From the NCBI GenBank assembly GCA_011009095.1, contig VTPC01000674.1:228477-292476 (forward strand): a stretch of 64,000 nt of DNA, written 5' to 3'. The notes below the pieces were generated by a model. The model made no database searches and had not been told where the DNA came from. It worked only from the letters and a program-made list of their open reading frames with translations. Within the stretch, counting starts at the first letter, position 1; the number at the start of each line of letters is the position of its first letter. A program made the translations under genes and the position numbers. The stretch is from Ignelater luminosus (taxonomy: Eukaryota; Arthropoda; Insecta; Coleoptera; Elateridae). This document shows positions 36,101 to 51,100 of the stretch, one piece after another.

Positions 36101-39100
36101 CTGTTTTTGAAGTGGGTAGTTCTTGATTTTTATTACAAATGTGAAAAAAGTTTTGTATACAATTTGTGAGTAAAGTTACTTTTTTTTTTACTTGGCGGAT
36201 TTGTTGCATAAATAACTATTTATGTTACCTTAGTTATATAAAGAACTGGGTAAAAATGAGACATTTTTATATATTATCCATTCACGTGACATCCAAAATG
36301 TTGCTGTTGTTTTTAATAGAAAATTTATGACTGTACCTATAAATTGTAACTCTTATTCTGAATGTACACTAGTTCCAAGAGGCGCCAACAAAAATAAACT
36401 GAAGTTAATATAATAAGCAAGGAGCGGTATCACTTAGTTGATGGCATAGTAAAGATGCCTGTGTACTAGGCCACAGGTGTATATAAACACGTGCTTATCA
36501 ATACTACTTGGTTGGATAATTATACACATGCAATTCTTGTAAGATAGTGACTTAGTTCGTGCGAAACAGCTAGTTTATCAGCAGCTTGAAACATTTTGAA
36601 GTTCTTTACCTGCATGTATCCTCTACTTAACATTGCACCACTGACATGAGTACATCACCAATTCTTAACAAGATATATCAACTAATCTCTGCCGCTCCTT
36701 GGTAATAGGATATTTAATCTGAAAATATATAGCATCAATAAAATTAAATATTCAAAAAAACAAACATTTTCAGATTAAAATTCCTAATAGAATGGAATGT
36801 AATATTTAACTTTTAATAATGAGATTCTCCCTAATCCTCAGTCTTGGTTTATATGTGGTAATGACCACACATGTTTGTGGTGGTATTCAGCTGACTTTAA
36901 AATTGTATTGCTCAAACATTTGAGGAAGTGGCATTGCAGTCGTTCTCCATCAAAAGACTGTTTTATCCTGGTTATTGAGGAAGTTTGAATGATGCTATGG
37001 CTGGATGGGTTGGAGAGTTGGCATCGGTAGTTGTTTTCATTAGTCCTTTGCTGAATAACCCTGGCAGGTGCTTTTCAAGGTTCCCAGTCGAATTTTCCGT
37101 TTTCACTGCAGCGGGATGAAGTGACGCTACGGAATCTTTCTGGTTCTCTATTAATACACTATTATGTTAATAGTGTTTAGAATCCCTATAATTTATTAAT
37201 AGTTGATTTCCACAAAGTAATAGTGAAGAAAATAAATAATAACCCTACAAATTACCCTGTTTTGTGATAACAGCATAATGTTTTGCAAAATTTTGTTGTT
37301 TGTGATAACAATATAAGTAGTCTGACGGACATTAACATTATTAAAGTGAAAGCCTCCTTTTGGAAGTGGCTGTTTTGTTATCCTGGGAGATGTCGTCCCA
37401 GTGGGGCCTCCATTATAGGTAACTGTGGGTGCTAGGTGGAATAAGCTTTTTGCAATCTGAACTTGACGACAGCAAGTAGATACTTAACAACTGGTGCAGA
37501 TTTTCTCTCATCTATTTTGGCGCCTAATTAAATCTTGAAGTTGAGATAGTATTTTCGGATTCAATAGCATGGAGAGATGCTAGGTTGCCACCTTGCAGGA
37601 TCAACTCAGTTGTAGTTGTCAGCTATCAGGTTAGCTGTAATCTAGTTCGTTGTAAAATGAGAAGGGGGCAGAGATCAAGCTTATTGAGATGCTAAGCGAT
37701 GCAGGATGCCCTCGAGGAATGAATTAATATCTTGAAATTTCAATAGAGATTTGAAGAATATTGTAATCCTCTAGCGAATTCTCCTAAACCATAAGCGGTT
37801 TTTTTAGAAAAGGGTTTGATGAGTGCACTTAAGTGGCAAAGGACATAGAATGTTCTTCACAGTTAATTTAGGTTGCAAAGAAAGTAGTGAAGAAACCGTC
37901 GACTACTAAGGCAAATAGTTTTAATTTGCAAAGTCTACTCCAACTGGTTTGGAGGCCTCATCAGACTGGACTGAGTTTACTTCAGACCTTCAGCCACCAG
38001 CAATATCGATAGAGCAAGCTAAAGACCTGGCATTCCTAATATCAAGGGGAATTTAGCTACAGGCGAGCATAAGAGATACTTAAGGAAACTACTGCATCCC
38101 TCAACCAAAGTTGTCAATTTCCAAAATTAACTTTTTACAATTGTTTATCTTTTGGACTTATGTTGCTCCTTTATTGTTTTCTAACTTGATGAAACCTGTA
38201 ATTTCCTTTCTAGAAGAAAAGGTGGTTGTGTTTGTTGTTTATTTGCTGATTGTTTGTTAATAGGTAATTTATATGATTGGCAATATCTTAGAAACAGTTG
38301 AGTTTTTAGGTTGATTATCAATTATAAGAAAAGTAGTGTTAGTGTCGGTCAGCATATTCTAACTGATTGCCATAGTGATAAAAATATCCTTCCAAAGGAT
38401 AAGGAAATTCAATAAAAATTACAGATAAGGTATACAGTTTGTCTTAGGCTACTAGGAACATAGCCACTATTGTTGTATGCATATCCAAGGTTATGAAACA
38501 ATAATTACCATAGTTACACAGCTTGTACTGTAAAAAAACCATAGAAACCAACTAAGATTTAAAGAAATTCATATTAAAAGCATTTTGATAATCTGAGATC
38601 ATTTAATAACTACAAAAATACAAAAAATAGGTATTTACAATAAAGAAACTTTTCAGTAATTCTAAATTATTTAATTCTCCCAAAAATATGAAGATTCTAC
38701 AATTTAATTTTACATTTACAATAAACGTTCAAATAAGACGCCAAACAATAGCCCAGACAATTGTAAAATCCTTGTCTAAAATTTCTTAATATTAGAGGAG
38801 TGACAGGGTTAATAGCTAGGATAATTTTTTCTCATATGCACCCTTGTTTCTTCATGGCAATAAATAACATTTTTAATATGCCCCATAAAGGAAGTCATTT
38901 ACCGATAAATCACGCAACCTTGGCGGCCAGCTGATCCTTCGTCTATGACTTGTTAAGCAGTTAGGAAAAGTATTATTTAAAAATTCCTGTACCTCCGCAG
39001 TTTCATGAACGGAGCCATCTCCATAACCGTTTTGCAGCAATCCATTCTTCTCATTTGATCTTCAGGAAATAATATTGTTGAGTTTTCTCAATTTATAATT

Positions 39101-42100
39101 GTTTTCTTTCAAGATTTTGCGAACAGTATCTTTGCTAATGTCTAAAACCTCACCAATTTGCCTAATTGCAGCACATACAGCTACCTGCTGATTTTCTTTC
39201 TCCTCCGTTTTGTCACGAACAGTTTTATTTTTATGGAAGTTTTAGTGAAACATACCCAAACTTTTCAATATTTGAAATTATTTTGCTAATGGTTGTAACT
39301 GACGGTGGAGGTCGGATTTCAAACACATTACCTAGTAAACTGGTTATGTCATGATAAGAATTTCCCCAAATAATACCATTTTACAACTTGTACTTTTTCT
39401 GGAAGCCAATAAACATTAATTTTTGTGAGAAACTCGATTAAAAAAATTTATAACAACAACACAAATAACAAAATCAAACTTCAAAAAATAAAATCAAAAT
39501 TCTCAGATTGACATTCTTTTCAACAAACTCCGAAGGAGTCGTTACCGAATTTGCGAAGTCTGTCTGTATGTCTGTCCGCATTTTTTGTCAAATTTTGAAA
39601 TTTTGACTTCAGATTTGGATTCTACATCAAAAACTAAAGACCATGTGGTATCTTCATTTTTTGATAACTCTTCAGGAACATGGTCAAAATGGCCGCCGAA
39701 AATTGGAAAATCTTCAAGAAATTTTTTTACTTTAGAATCGTATTCTACATCATAAAATAAGAGAAACGTATGCTTCTATTTTTCTGATATCACCTCGGGA
39801 ACATGGTCAAAATGACCACCAAAATTTGAAAAAAGTAACAAAGCAGGAGTTCGTTGTGGTTATGCTTTGTATTCCCAGATGTTTTAATTTAGTCAAGGGT
39901 ACCTACTAGTTTTGCAATTGTTATTAAAACAATCATATTAAACAGCAAGTTTCTGTTACCTAGAATATGTAAGTACGTAGAAGTCCCAGACAAGCTGTAT
40001 TTTGTTTATTTTTAGTGATTTCATTGTTAACGATTGTTTCACAACCTTGGATACACATACAGCAATAGCAGCTATGTTCCTAGTAGCCTAAGACAAACTG
40101 TATCTACTTTGTAAATGCACAAACTTAAATGTAATTGTTAGGTATCAGGACAGTAAGTTAGGCAATTGCTTTGTTTACATATTGTTTATAAGTTACCACT
40201 CTCTCATTTTGCATTGTTGTGGACTTTGAAGTCGAGATAAAAGTAGTAGATTACAGTCATTTACAAGAGCATGTGTATAATATACTTGGACAATATCTAA
40301 GAATGATGTTAAAACATTTTCGTGAAGAATGTGTTTCTCGTACAACTTTTCACAACATCTTTGTTGGTATGACAATGAGCTTCCTTCTCAACCATTACTT
40401 TGATAACCAAAAAAGCACAGATTACATAAGGAGTGTTTGAAAAATAAAAGCAAGATGCACAAAACACAATTGGCTCAAGCATTATTGGTGAGAAAGTATA
40501 AAGTCTAAAAATGATATACAGTGTGTAAATAAAGTAAGGAATAATATTCATATTTTTTTTTATTATCGCTGTTTGGAAGAAAAGCTCTGACATGTTGATT
40601 TTATTTTTTCCTCTGGATTTTATTGGCATTAATCTTAATTTTTTAGTTTACTACTCTGGGACCTATGTCATCATCGACTTTTTTTTTTTTTGTTTTTAAA
40701 TGGAATCCCCTTATTTTTTAGCAAGAAGTAAAAAGTAGATTTTTTTCTGAGTTCAGCAATATCCTACATGTGGTATTTAAAATTAGTAGTTTTAGAGATA
40801 TGAAGGATAGATGGATAGGAAGACGTGGTCCAATGGAATGGCTGGCTAGATCTGCTGATCTTACCCCCACTTGATTTTTTTCTTTGAGGGTATTTAAAAT
40901 CACGTGTGTATTACTCAAAACCTTACGGTTTTGATTTTAAATACAAAAACTATAGAGTTAGATATGACTAATTATTATTCATAGTCGTTTAAAAAAAGTA
41001 AAACCTGATTGGTTAATTGTTACAATTATGTTGTGAATTTCTTTGGTTAAAAAAATTATAAAATTTGTTTTTAAGTGTTTACTTTAAACTTAAAAGTAAT
41101 GAATTATGATATCCGGAAAAACGAGTCAATGTTTTGACACGTATGCATTATGCATTATTGAGTTTTGGAGACGGTTTACTTTATATTAAACGCAATAAAA
41201 TGTAACTTCCCACGGAATTGATAGTTAACTATATTAAAGAATGCCAAGTTTAATATTAAAACCCAAGATAAAAATCAACTATTCTAAATCAGTATCTTTC
41301 GTTTACTGTTAGTTTATTAACAAACATTATACTTTTAGATGCAATCGTGATCACTATTGCTATACAAACTTATCAATAAGTGAATTAATTGTTATATAAA
41401 TATGTATATAAATTTGATGGAACAATACATAAAAATAAGCAAGTTATTTCTTTGAGAACAAAATGTAAACCCTTTTATGTCAATTTAGCATTTTCAACCT
41501 ACCATGTAAATTTGTGTGTAAGTTACCATTTTTCAAAATGATGCATCCAGCATCTTATACAACAATAACCCATCCAGCTCCGATTATTATTAGCAAAAAC
41601 AAGTTATTGTTAACAATATAGTATGTTTTCCATGGGAAGGATTATTTCTCAGCTTTGCCAGATATTATATTGTCAAAGACACTTAAATTTCAAATTTAAA
41701 ATTGAAATTCTTTCACGTAGTACTGGCAATATTTAAATATAAAAAAATTATAAGGACTACCAACTAACTGTCACTTTGACAGTGCAAATGTCATGTGAAT
41801 GGATAATAGAGGGTGGTTTACCCTCATTATTATGCAACTGGTAAATTTGTAAATTGTAAAAACTTGTTGGTGTGCGTATTTATTAAGCTACTAATTGTAA
41901 AAATAAACACATTTTCCTAAATATAATTTCTTTTGTTTGATGGGAGTGTAATAATAAATGAAAGAGCTACAGTCCTGGGCACTTTTTATAAAGTGGATGC
42001 TAGGTATTTTCGGTTTGTTGTGTAAAAAAAAAAAAAAAACTTGTAACATTGACTTCACACAAGAAATCTTTTTTGTTCCCCTCGCTACATTTATGTCATA

Positions 42101-45100
42101 AATTTGCCATTGCTAGATGTATGAAAAAATACTTGTTATGCCTAATTTTAATGTTAACTCATAATTAGTAACTACAGCATTGCAACTATGTATCTATGAT
42201 TTATAAGGGGTGGAAAATACCTGTATCATGTGAAAAGACTTGAGCTCACAAATTAACGTTTTATTTAGTAAATATTAGGGATCAACCGATATACAGGGTG
42301 ATCATTTTAAAACTTCCCACACTGAATATCTTGAAAACCAAAAAAGATATCGAAATAAATTCAAGGGCATTTTCTTATACTGGGAGGGGAAGACTAAACT
42401 ATGTACAAAGTCTTTGATTAAAATTCTACCTTTATGCTCCAGCCACCCCCACTTTAAAATTTTAGATTGGATGATACGGCATGTGGCACATCAAATTAAA
42501 GGTCTTCAATACCAGCATGCAGTGGTGCTTGAAAAAATCAAATCGGCCGATGTAGGGTGGGAAGTTTTAAAATGATCACCCTGCATATTGGTATATCAGC
42601 CATGAAACCTATATAAACTGATATAGAAAAACACATGAAATTGAAATTCTAAATGGAAATGGGTGGATATTAAGCAAAATGACCATATTGTCGGTACAAA
42701 CCATATGTTTTACAAAAAACTGCAATCTTTTCTGTAGGATTTCAATTTTCTCTTCACGAAAGAGACAAAATGTGCCACCAATCCTATTAAACTAATGCAG
42801 TCTATGTATTTATTGACACTTTTGTTACTCTCTTGAAATTACAAATGAATGTACAGCGACTGATATAAACAGTTGAACAAAATGTAGCACAAAATCTGAT
42901 GTAAATATTTCAAAATATGAACGCTGATATATCGGTATTGGCCAAAAAAATCATATCGATTGATCTCTAGTAAATATCTTTATTTGTACTTAATTCTCAT
43001 TTTATGTAATAATAACAGTTCTTTAAGTTTTTTTTTTCTGTTCTTTTATTTACAGCAGATACAGATGTCCTAATTTAAATTATTTATTTTTTCAGGAGAT
43101 AAACTGGGTCGAGTAGTTCATATAATTCAGTCACGAGAGCCTTCATTAAGAGATTCAAATCCGGATGAAATTGAAATTGATTTCGAAACCTTGAAACCAT
43201 CAACTCTTCGCGAACTGGAAAGTTATGTTGCATCATGTCTGCGTAAAAAGCCACGTAAGCCTTACTGTAAGTTCCGTTACTTAACGTCTATGGCAGCTAA
43301 AAAGCACCAGACCACCGGTCTAAGCACTCTTGGTCTAAAACCCAAGAGTGCTGTAGACGTATGTAATTGGAACTATACGCATTTCTAAGCATGGTAGACG
43401 TTGCTGGTGTCTCGTGGGTTTTGGTTACAGTGGTTTCTTTTGGTGCGATGGTTACTGATGGCTTTTTAAAGCATGTTGGAATTGATATTTTTAGTTTTTT
43501 ATTTTTTCAATTATTTTTCAGTGGAAAGAAAAAATTATATAGATAGTTCATTCCAACTTGCATGTTATAGGTGAAAATCATTTTGGACGTCAGTAATGAT
43601 CGGTTAAAAGTTGGAAATTTTTAGCAGCATCTCATTGTGATACTATACAGAAAAATTTATTGTAGATACCCATGAATTTTAGAGTGTGTGTTTGTAATTA
43701 TTTCAAATCATGACAATGACAAAGTAATGACATTTAAAAGTTCAATTGTTTATGACAAATCAAAAAATAATTAATTCGACTTCCATGGGTATCTGCTGTC
43801 TACGATCAATTTTTCTTTTTGATCTCATGGTACTATATTGTTGAATGTTATTAGATTAAATATTGTTACTTTTTAAAATTTCTGCCTGTATTGTCAAGTG
43901 CAATTGCACTACAAATCAGCAGTGCTACTATGTTTGGTAACAGATCATGGGTAAACACAAATCATCTTTATTATTAGTAGTATCTTCTATTCATGTGATT
44001 TCTTCATTAAAGAATTAATTTTTTAATACAAAAAAATAGAACTGCCTTCAAAATTAAACTTACTACCTTTAAGCGCTAAAAAGGAAAAGAGTAATTTTTA
44101 TTTATTAGATGTATGTTAGATTCATTTGCTGAATTCAATTCTAGGATGGCACAAATGCTGAAATAAGTTTAAATTTTCGAAAATTGAGTGTAACAGGTCG
44201 ATCTAATTGCAAATTGTGCTAATTGCAGTTGTGCAATTTTTGATTTACATATTACTTCACCATATGCTCATGCTCAGTGTTAGATGGACAAAATGATTAT
44301 TAAATGCTTAGTTTTAAGTCAATAAGTCTAATTATATAGGTCTAATAAATAAGATTATTTTTCCTTTTTAGCACTTGAATGTAATTAAATCTTGAAAGCT
44401 GTTTTATTTTTTTAGTTAAAAAGTTAATTTTATTCTTTAATTCTTAGTGGTAAGATTTTCACAACATGAAATAACTAACCTAATAATACTTTTCATTTTT
44501 GATCTGGTCCAACCAACATAAAATTCCCAAGTTGTCATTGACCATTCATATAAGTTATACTCTAGCATAAAAATACAGTATTGAACATTGTCGTACAGTT
44601 CAGGTACCTTTCCTAAAATATCGCATTAATAACTCAATCCATGCACTAGTGTAGTACCTTTTTAATTTGCATCAGAACTTAACCATTAAGATTTTAATGA
44701 ATGGCTTGAAATTTTTGATTACTACTTACTAAGGTAAAATTATTTATGTATTTGTTATCCATTGCACTTATATACTTTTCAATATTTGTACAAAAAAGAA
44801 CTTAAACAACAAAAATAACAAATTGGTTTCATGTACAGTACAAATGTTACAATTTTACCCTTTTATGGAAGTGGAAGTGGAAAGCAGCTCCTGTATGTGT
44901 GTAAACTATTTTTCAGCTTTGACCTAGCCCCACCTACAAAAACAGTAACGAACCAACTGAATCTTTATATAACCTATAGCGTTCTGAAGCCTATACCCTA
45001 TGTGTACAAGTATAAACGGCATCAAAATCAGTCTAGTAGTATTAAAGAATAAATCCATTTTGTGCGATTCCATATTTAGAACGAAATTTAAGAAAATTGT

Positions 45101-48100
45101 AATTTTCTTCCTATCAGTTCTAATAGTTTAGAACATAATTGGAAACATGTAAACCAACAAGTGTACATCATACCTTACCTTTTTTTTTGAAGTCAATTAA
45201 AAAATAAACCTTTTTTAGTGGAGTTGCTCACCTCACATCTAATATCACTGCACTGAGATATGTATAGTCAGGTCTAGGCGAAAACCATGTGTGCAAGGAA
45301 GGCATCTCCAAGAGAGCAGTATTTCTGAAGTTGAGATTTTTTGTTCTTATATTATTCATTGTTTTTTGCCATTATCGAACTTAAAATAGATACCAAACTT
45401 CAAAAATGCTTAACAAAATACTTTAGAAAACGAATTCAAAATATAAAAATATTATTTAAGAACAGATAGAAGTTCAGACTAAGCAGTGTTCGAAACTCTT
45501 TGCTTATCATTTTTACACAGTTCTTGAAAATGATTGTTGTCGAATTCCCTTAACTTCATTTGAATCCTTAACTTTAGTTGATGCTGAGTTTTCACCATCC
45601 AGTTACTGTAGTATACATACTTTTGCCTTTAATGAGCCCAAAAACATTTAATGGAACGTTCTGTCAGCAGCTGCCCTTTAAGGTACCAAATTGAATACTA
45701 TGTTCTCAAGATACTGATTTTTTACAGAACAATTGTTTTTTCATCAACCAAAAGAAAATTAAATATTAAGTAAAAATTTTCCTATATCTTATTGGCATGG
45801 TTGTGAATAGTTTCTAATCCCTCTTCCAGTATCTCAAAATTTACCGAAAGACCTTAATATGCAGGTTGTTTAATAAAATATGCGCTACTATAGTTTAATT
45901 TTTACACTTTTGGGATGGCATCACAATTCTTTTTCTTATTTTGTCTTTAGTTATGCAACAGAAATAGAAAACAACAAAAAAAGGCACTGCATTTATCAGT
46001 AGTAGTAAAATTATGACAGTAATTCGATTTGCTTTTATCAATGTAACATTCTAAGGTTACAACATCAAAAGGTTTTAACTATTGAGAATCTCTGACAACT
46101 TAAATTGTCAACAAATTTGATTCATATTTACTTTTAGGAAAGTCAAATTTGTTTCTGATCCAATTTAAAACATTCGTAAAGTTACCAGAGTGTGGTTTCC
46201 ACAGAAATTTTTCAAAAATCAAGGGAATGAGAAAAATCATGACACTGAAGGTGATTTTTTTTCCATAAAAATTAACAGAATTTACAATAAAACTATTTCT
46301 GTGATGCCAGGATCATTAGGATGAGCAACAATATACCTTTTAAGAATCTAAAATTTTTCTGAGGCATACATTGCAGTGATACTGTAAAATTCTGTTGAAT
46401 CTCTACATTTCATCATGACTTGAGACTGGAAAACGTTTTTATTTTAATTTTAAATATTTAATACGCATCGTGCTGTAATTTTGTCACAACATTATTTTTT
46501 ATAAACTTGACCAGATAACAAAATATAAAACATATCCATAATATGTTTGTTCTAAATGTAGCATGCTTTATGTATGTCAAGAATTGAAGTTTCAAATGAA
46601 TAGGGTCATCCACTAAAATTTATGTTTAATCTATTGCGATTGGTAGCTAAACATGTTTAAACATTTACTATAACTTTTTCTTTAATGAATTATAAAAAAA
46701 TTAAATTTGAAAATAGGCATAAAAATACAAATTTTCATGTGGCTGAAAATGTGATATACTGTCTTAGATCACATATACTCCGTAGATAAAGCCTTCAGCC
46801 GCAAGTTTGTGCCAAGATTCACATCAACTTGTCATGATAAGACATTCGCAGTGTGTTTTCCGCGATTTTGCGTTGTTCAAAAAGCAATGTCGTCCGTAAG
46901 CATATGCAGTGTTGTAATTTGCAGTTTTTTTTTACTATTTTATTTGTATTCTAAATTTATTTTTCTTTGTTCCTGGGTCATACAATAATCTATAGATACA
47001 AGGATAAATAAAAATAACATTATTGCTGAATTTTGACATATTTATGTTGCCTCTGTAGGAAATTTGCGTAAGTATGCCAATGATTTTTGAAGTTACGAGA
47101 TTTACTTATTGTGCATGCGCTACAATGACTGAATGTTGGCACAAACCAAATGCATTAGCTAAATGCAGAAGGCATTATCTACGGAGTATATATGATCTAA
47201 GTATACTGTAGATTCTCAGATCACATGATCTTTTCCCATATGGTGCATGTTTATTCCTATTTATTTTTGCAATGATGTTAGGCAGAAATTTAATGTATTG
47301 TGTTGTAATATATGAAAATGTTTTACTTATACAGGGTAGTCCTGAAATAGTTGGCAAAAGTATGGGATTAGCTTAAACTTGTTATAAGAATGAAAAACGT
47401 TTCTATATTATACATGTCCTAAAGTGCACCGTTCCTGAGATGTAGGATGTCAAAGTTTCCCTCAAAGGCTTTTGTTTTTTTTCCCAATATTTGGAAACGA
47501 CTCCCCAATACTGAGATGAGATTCTCTGTTATTGTTACTAGTGATGTAACGAATATTGGATTTCCCACATTCACGGATGCGAATGCGATTATTCATCTCT
47601 AGTATTCGCGAATGCAAATACAATATTGGCTTTTTGAATATAGCGCCAAAAGTATGCGCCTACAAACTCATATTTTGATAGTGCATTTCGGACCGGCCAT
47701 GTTTAAACCGAAAGTAGCCAATATTGAACGAAGTAAACAAACCGATTGCTCATTGTAACATCAAGACTGTTCCCTAATTAAAACATTTTTATTCAAATAT
47801 AAATAAAAATTTTATAAATCTTAGCAGTTGCATTGTCATTTCATAAATATTTTCTTTTTTCATTGCCAAATACATCAAAAAACATGCAAGTATCTGCAAA
47901 TGCGAATATTCGTTACATCACTAATTGTTATTATAAGTCGCTTACTATTCTACAAATTCTCATCTTGATTATCTTCACAAGAGGCAGAGATCAAGGGTAG
48001 GTCAAAGAGATATTTGAGAAAAAAATTATGCCACTAGAAAAATTAATGATTCTTCTAGTTTTAGAATTTACACCCAATCTAACAGAGAAAGCTCCTCTTT

Positions 48101-51100
48101 TACTTTTTTTTCTTTTTTTACTATTGTGAGACTTGTTTTGTTCTTTCACAACTCAAATGTTTTCATTACTAGCTGACAGAAAAGTTATAAATCTGGTTGC
48201 ATTTCTTTTTTGATATATTACCTTTCAGATAAACATGCATTCATTCTGATATCTGGTCTATTACACTACAGATTCTCTATTTTGGGGGAAAGGACCTGAA
48301 GGCGACAGAATAAATGAGAGATGATTCAAAAAATATATTGTGCACCATTTCACTCTAGTTTTTCAGGTTGAATCTAAATCTTAAGACACATATAACTTTC
48401 AGGATTTAATATCCTGCACCAAACTGTTAGAGAATTCTGAAAATTAATACCTTGTATCTGGACATGTAACACCTTGCATTTGATCCTGCTTTGCTTACAG
48501 CAGTAGGTTAGTGCTGCAGTGTAGTGCATCTAACATTTTATTTAATTTAAAAACCTGTATCTGACTGTCTTTTTTGCAAGTTCATTATTTTTGATTTTAA
48601 TGAAAGTTATGTAGTAGAGAAACTGATGAAAACAGAAGATAAAATTTATTTTCTAGTCAAAATAAAGAGCAGCTTAAAATATGCAAATACTTGACTGTCT
48701 TATTGGCCATCATATTTGTCAATTATAGTTATAAACATCTGGGAATGCAAAGCATAACCACAACGAATTCCTGTTTTGTTATTTTTTCAAATTTAGGCAG
48801 CCATTTTGACCATGTTCCAGAGATGATATCAAAAAACTAAAAGTATACGTTTGTCTTATTTTCTGATGTAGAATACGATTCTAAAGTAAAACAAAGATTT
48901 TTGAAAATTTTCCAATTTTGACCATGTTCTTGAAGAGTTATCAAAAAACGAAGATACTACGTGGTCTTTAGTTTTTGATGTAGAATCCAAATCTGAAGTC
49001 AAAATTTCAAAATTTGACAAAAAATGCAGACAGGCAGACTTCGCAAATTCAGTAACGACTCCTTTGGAGTTCGTTGAACAGTTATTCAGTGTAACAGTAT
49101 TAATGTTTTTGTTAACACCAAGTGGTTAATCTTGATTATGCGTTTTATAAGAAAATGCTTGGTATAAAAGGTGTTCAAAATTTTATTTTATATATAATTT
49201 ATTTCTAATTAACAAGTTGAAACCTGATTAAATTAAATAAAATTTTGAGGGTGAAGCTGGGTATATCACATATCTCATCTGCTAAGTCTAATTTTTTTTG
49301 TACAAAGAAGGGTCTGTTTTATAGAGAATAAAACAGGATTACATAAAAGAACAAAATCATACTTTTCAAAAATAAAAAAGTTTAAACAAAAAAGTGCATG
49401 TGAGATATCTAAAATACTACCCCACTTGACCATGGAAAGATTAATAAGAGAGGGGAAAAAATTTGTTTTGAATTTAAAATCTCATATTCTGACAATCAAG
49501 AACATAAACCTCTTGTTTAACAAACAGAACAGAATCTTAACGTTCATCAACCTGATGACTATTTTTTTTTCTTTACATGAGTCCAAACCTGCAGATGCAA
49601 AATTTTGGTTTTAAATGGCTTTTAATATTCTAATGCAAGTGTTCCAAGTATTAAATGACTAGGTACTTTATTCATGAAAATCATCAACCAATAGAGAATG
49701 AAAGGAGTACGCATAATTGATGCAAATGGAACAGTAACATAATAATGAAAATGCGAACCTAAAGAATAGTCTGTGTAAATCTTCTAGTTGTTTTGATAGT
49801 ATGATAGCTGATGTAATCACTGATATAAGCATAAGTTCATAGCAAGACTCTTTTATAGCATTGTTATTGTTGTTGTTGTTTTGTGGTTGAGGCCTCAGGT
49901 CGGGGTTCCTTTATTTGTGTTTTTGTTAACATTTGCATTACTGTATTTATTAATACAAGTTGTGAATCTTCATTTAAATGTTAATAAGAGGAAACATGCA
50001 ATTCTCCTTATTACACCAGATATTGCCACTTTGTGATGATCATGAATATGATTCTAAATAGATGCTTTTTTTATATGTCATTTAACAATATTTTTTATGG
50101 ATTGCCATGTTGATGTTTTAAAAGGAAATCAAAAAAAAAGATTTCACAATTAAAGGTAAAAACACAATTTTAAATTGTTTTTTGGCTGTTTTCTATTATG
50201 AAAAAAGGATAGGTGTCCAAATATCCATGTTGCATTTTATGTTTTTATATGATATACTTTTGCATGAAATTTAAGTTTTTTTGAGATCTGCTAAAAATTT
50301 CATCTGTAACATTTCAAAAGCATGCTCTACCAATTAAATGGGTGTATTTCTAATATTTTTTAAGCATTTTTAGTACTGGTTATCTGGTGAAGGGTTTGTT
50401 TTTCCGCTGTTGCCTTTATAAATTTTATTTGAAACTTTTATGAACGCAAATTCATAAGTATTTTTATTATCACTTGGTATGGTGTTGGTAAAACAGATTA
50501 AGATTACTTGAGGATAAACAATCAAAATGCATAAGGAGAAGATCCTTTTTTGATCTTAATTGTAGTTATAGCTTAACGTGTATAATTTTTAAAGCCATTT
50601 AACTGAAACATACATTTCTTCTTAAAATGCCACATTGATTGTTTATCAGATTATATTGTTTTAAATAAAGAATGCCACTCATTAATGATCAGAGGAATGA
50701 CTGCATAATGCATACATAAACCTTGTAGATAATTATAAAAAAGAAAGATAAATGTATGTATTTCAATATTATATTGAGTTAAAATTTAATTACAAAAGTT
50801 GAGTTTCGGTGTCTTTCAGTATTCTAAGAACCCTATTTACACTTTTACTCTGTAATAATTACAGGAGCAAATAATTAGACATCAAAAATGCATAAACCAA
50901 TTCTACACCCTGTATGTAAATCAATGTTATGAAAACAACCATGCTATTATTTTATAAATTTCAACATTCAGTGAATGGAAAAGAGACATATATAGACCGG
51001 CAAGATTTCCTTGTTTCTTTTGCAATAATCTTCCATCTCCCACCATTACCAATAGCAATGGTTATGTACATTTTTAACAAAGGCCTCTTAGTTGTTTGTA

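Larger units (their letters stand above)
38433..40102 (-). mobile_element. DNA transposon remnant in intron 9 with long inverted ends
   Basis: 70-bp inverted repeats at 38433-38502 and 40033-40102 (landmark gtcttaggctactaggaaca). Inside is a minus-strand mariner-like transposase remnant (38865-39420) and a dispersed repeat (39519-39882). The outer repeats may belong to a different insertion from the transposase. Confidence 0.6.

Noticed and set aside
47334-47510. tacagggt start resembling a mariner MITE end
   Set aside because: No matching inverted end was found downstream, so no element was called.
49862-49920. gttgaggcctcaggtcggggttcc, tRNA-like
   Set aside because: No cloverleaf, anticodon arm or T-loop in the proper order.
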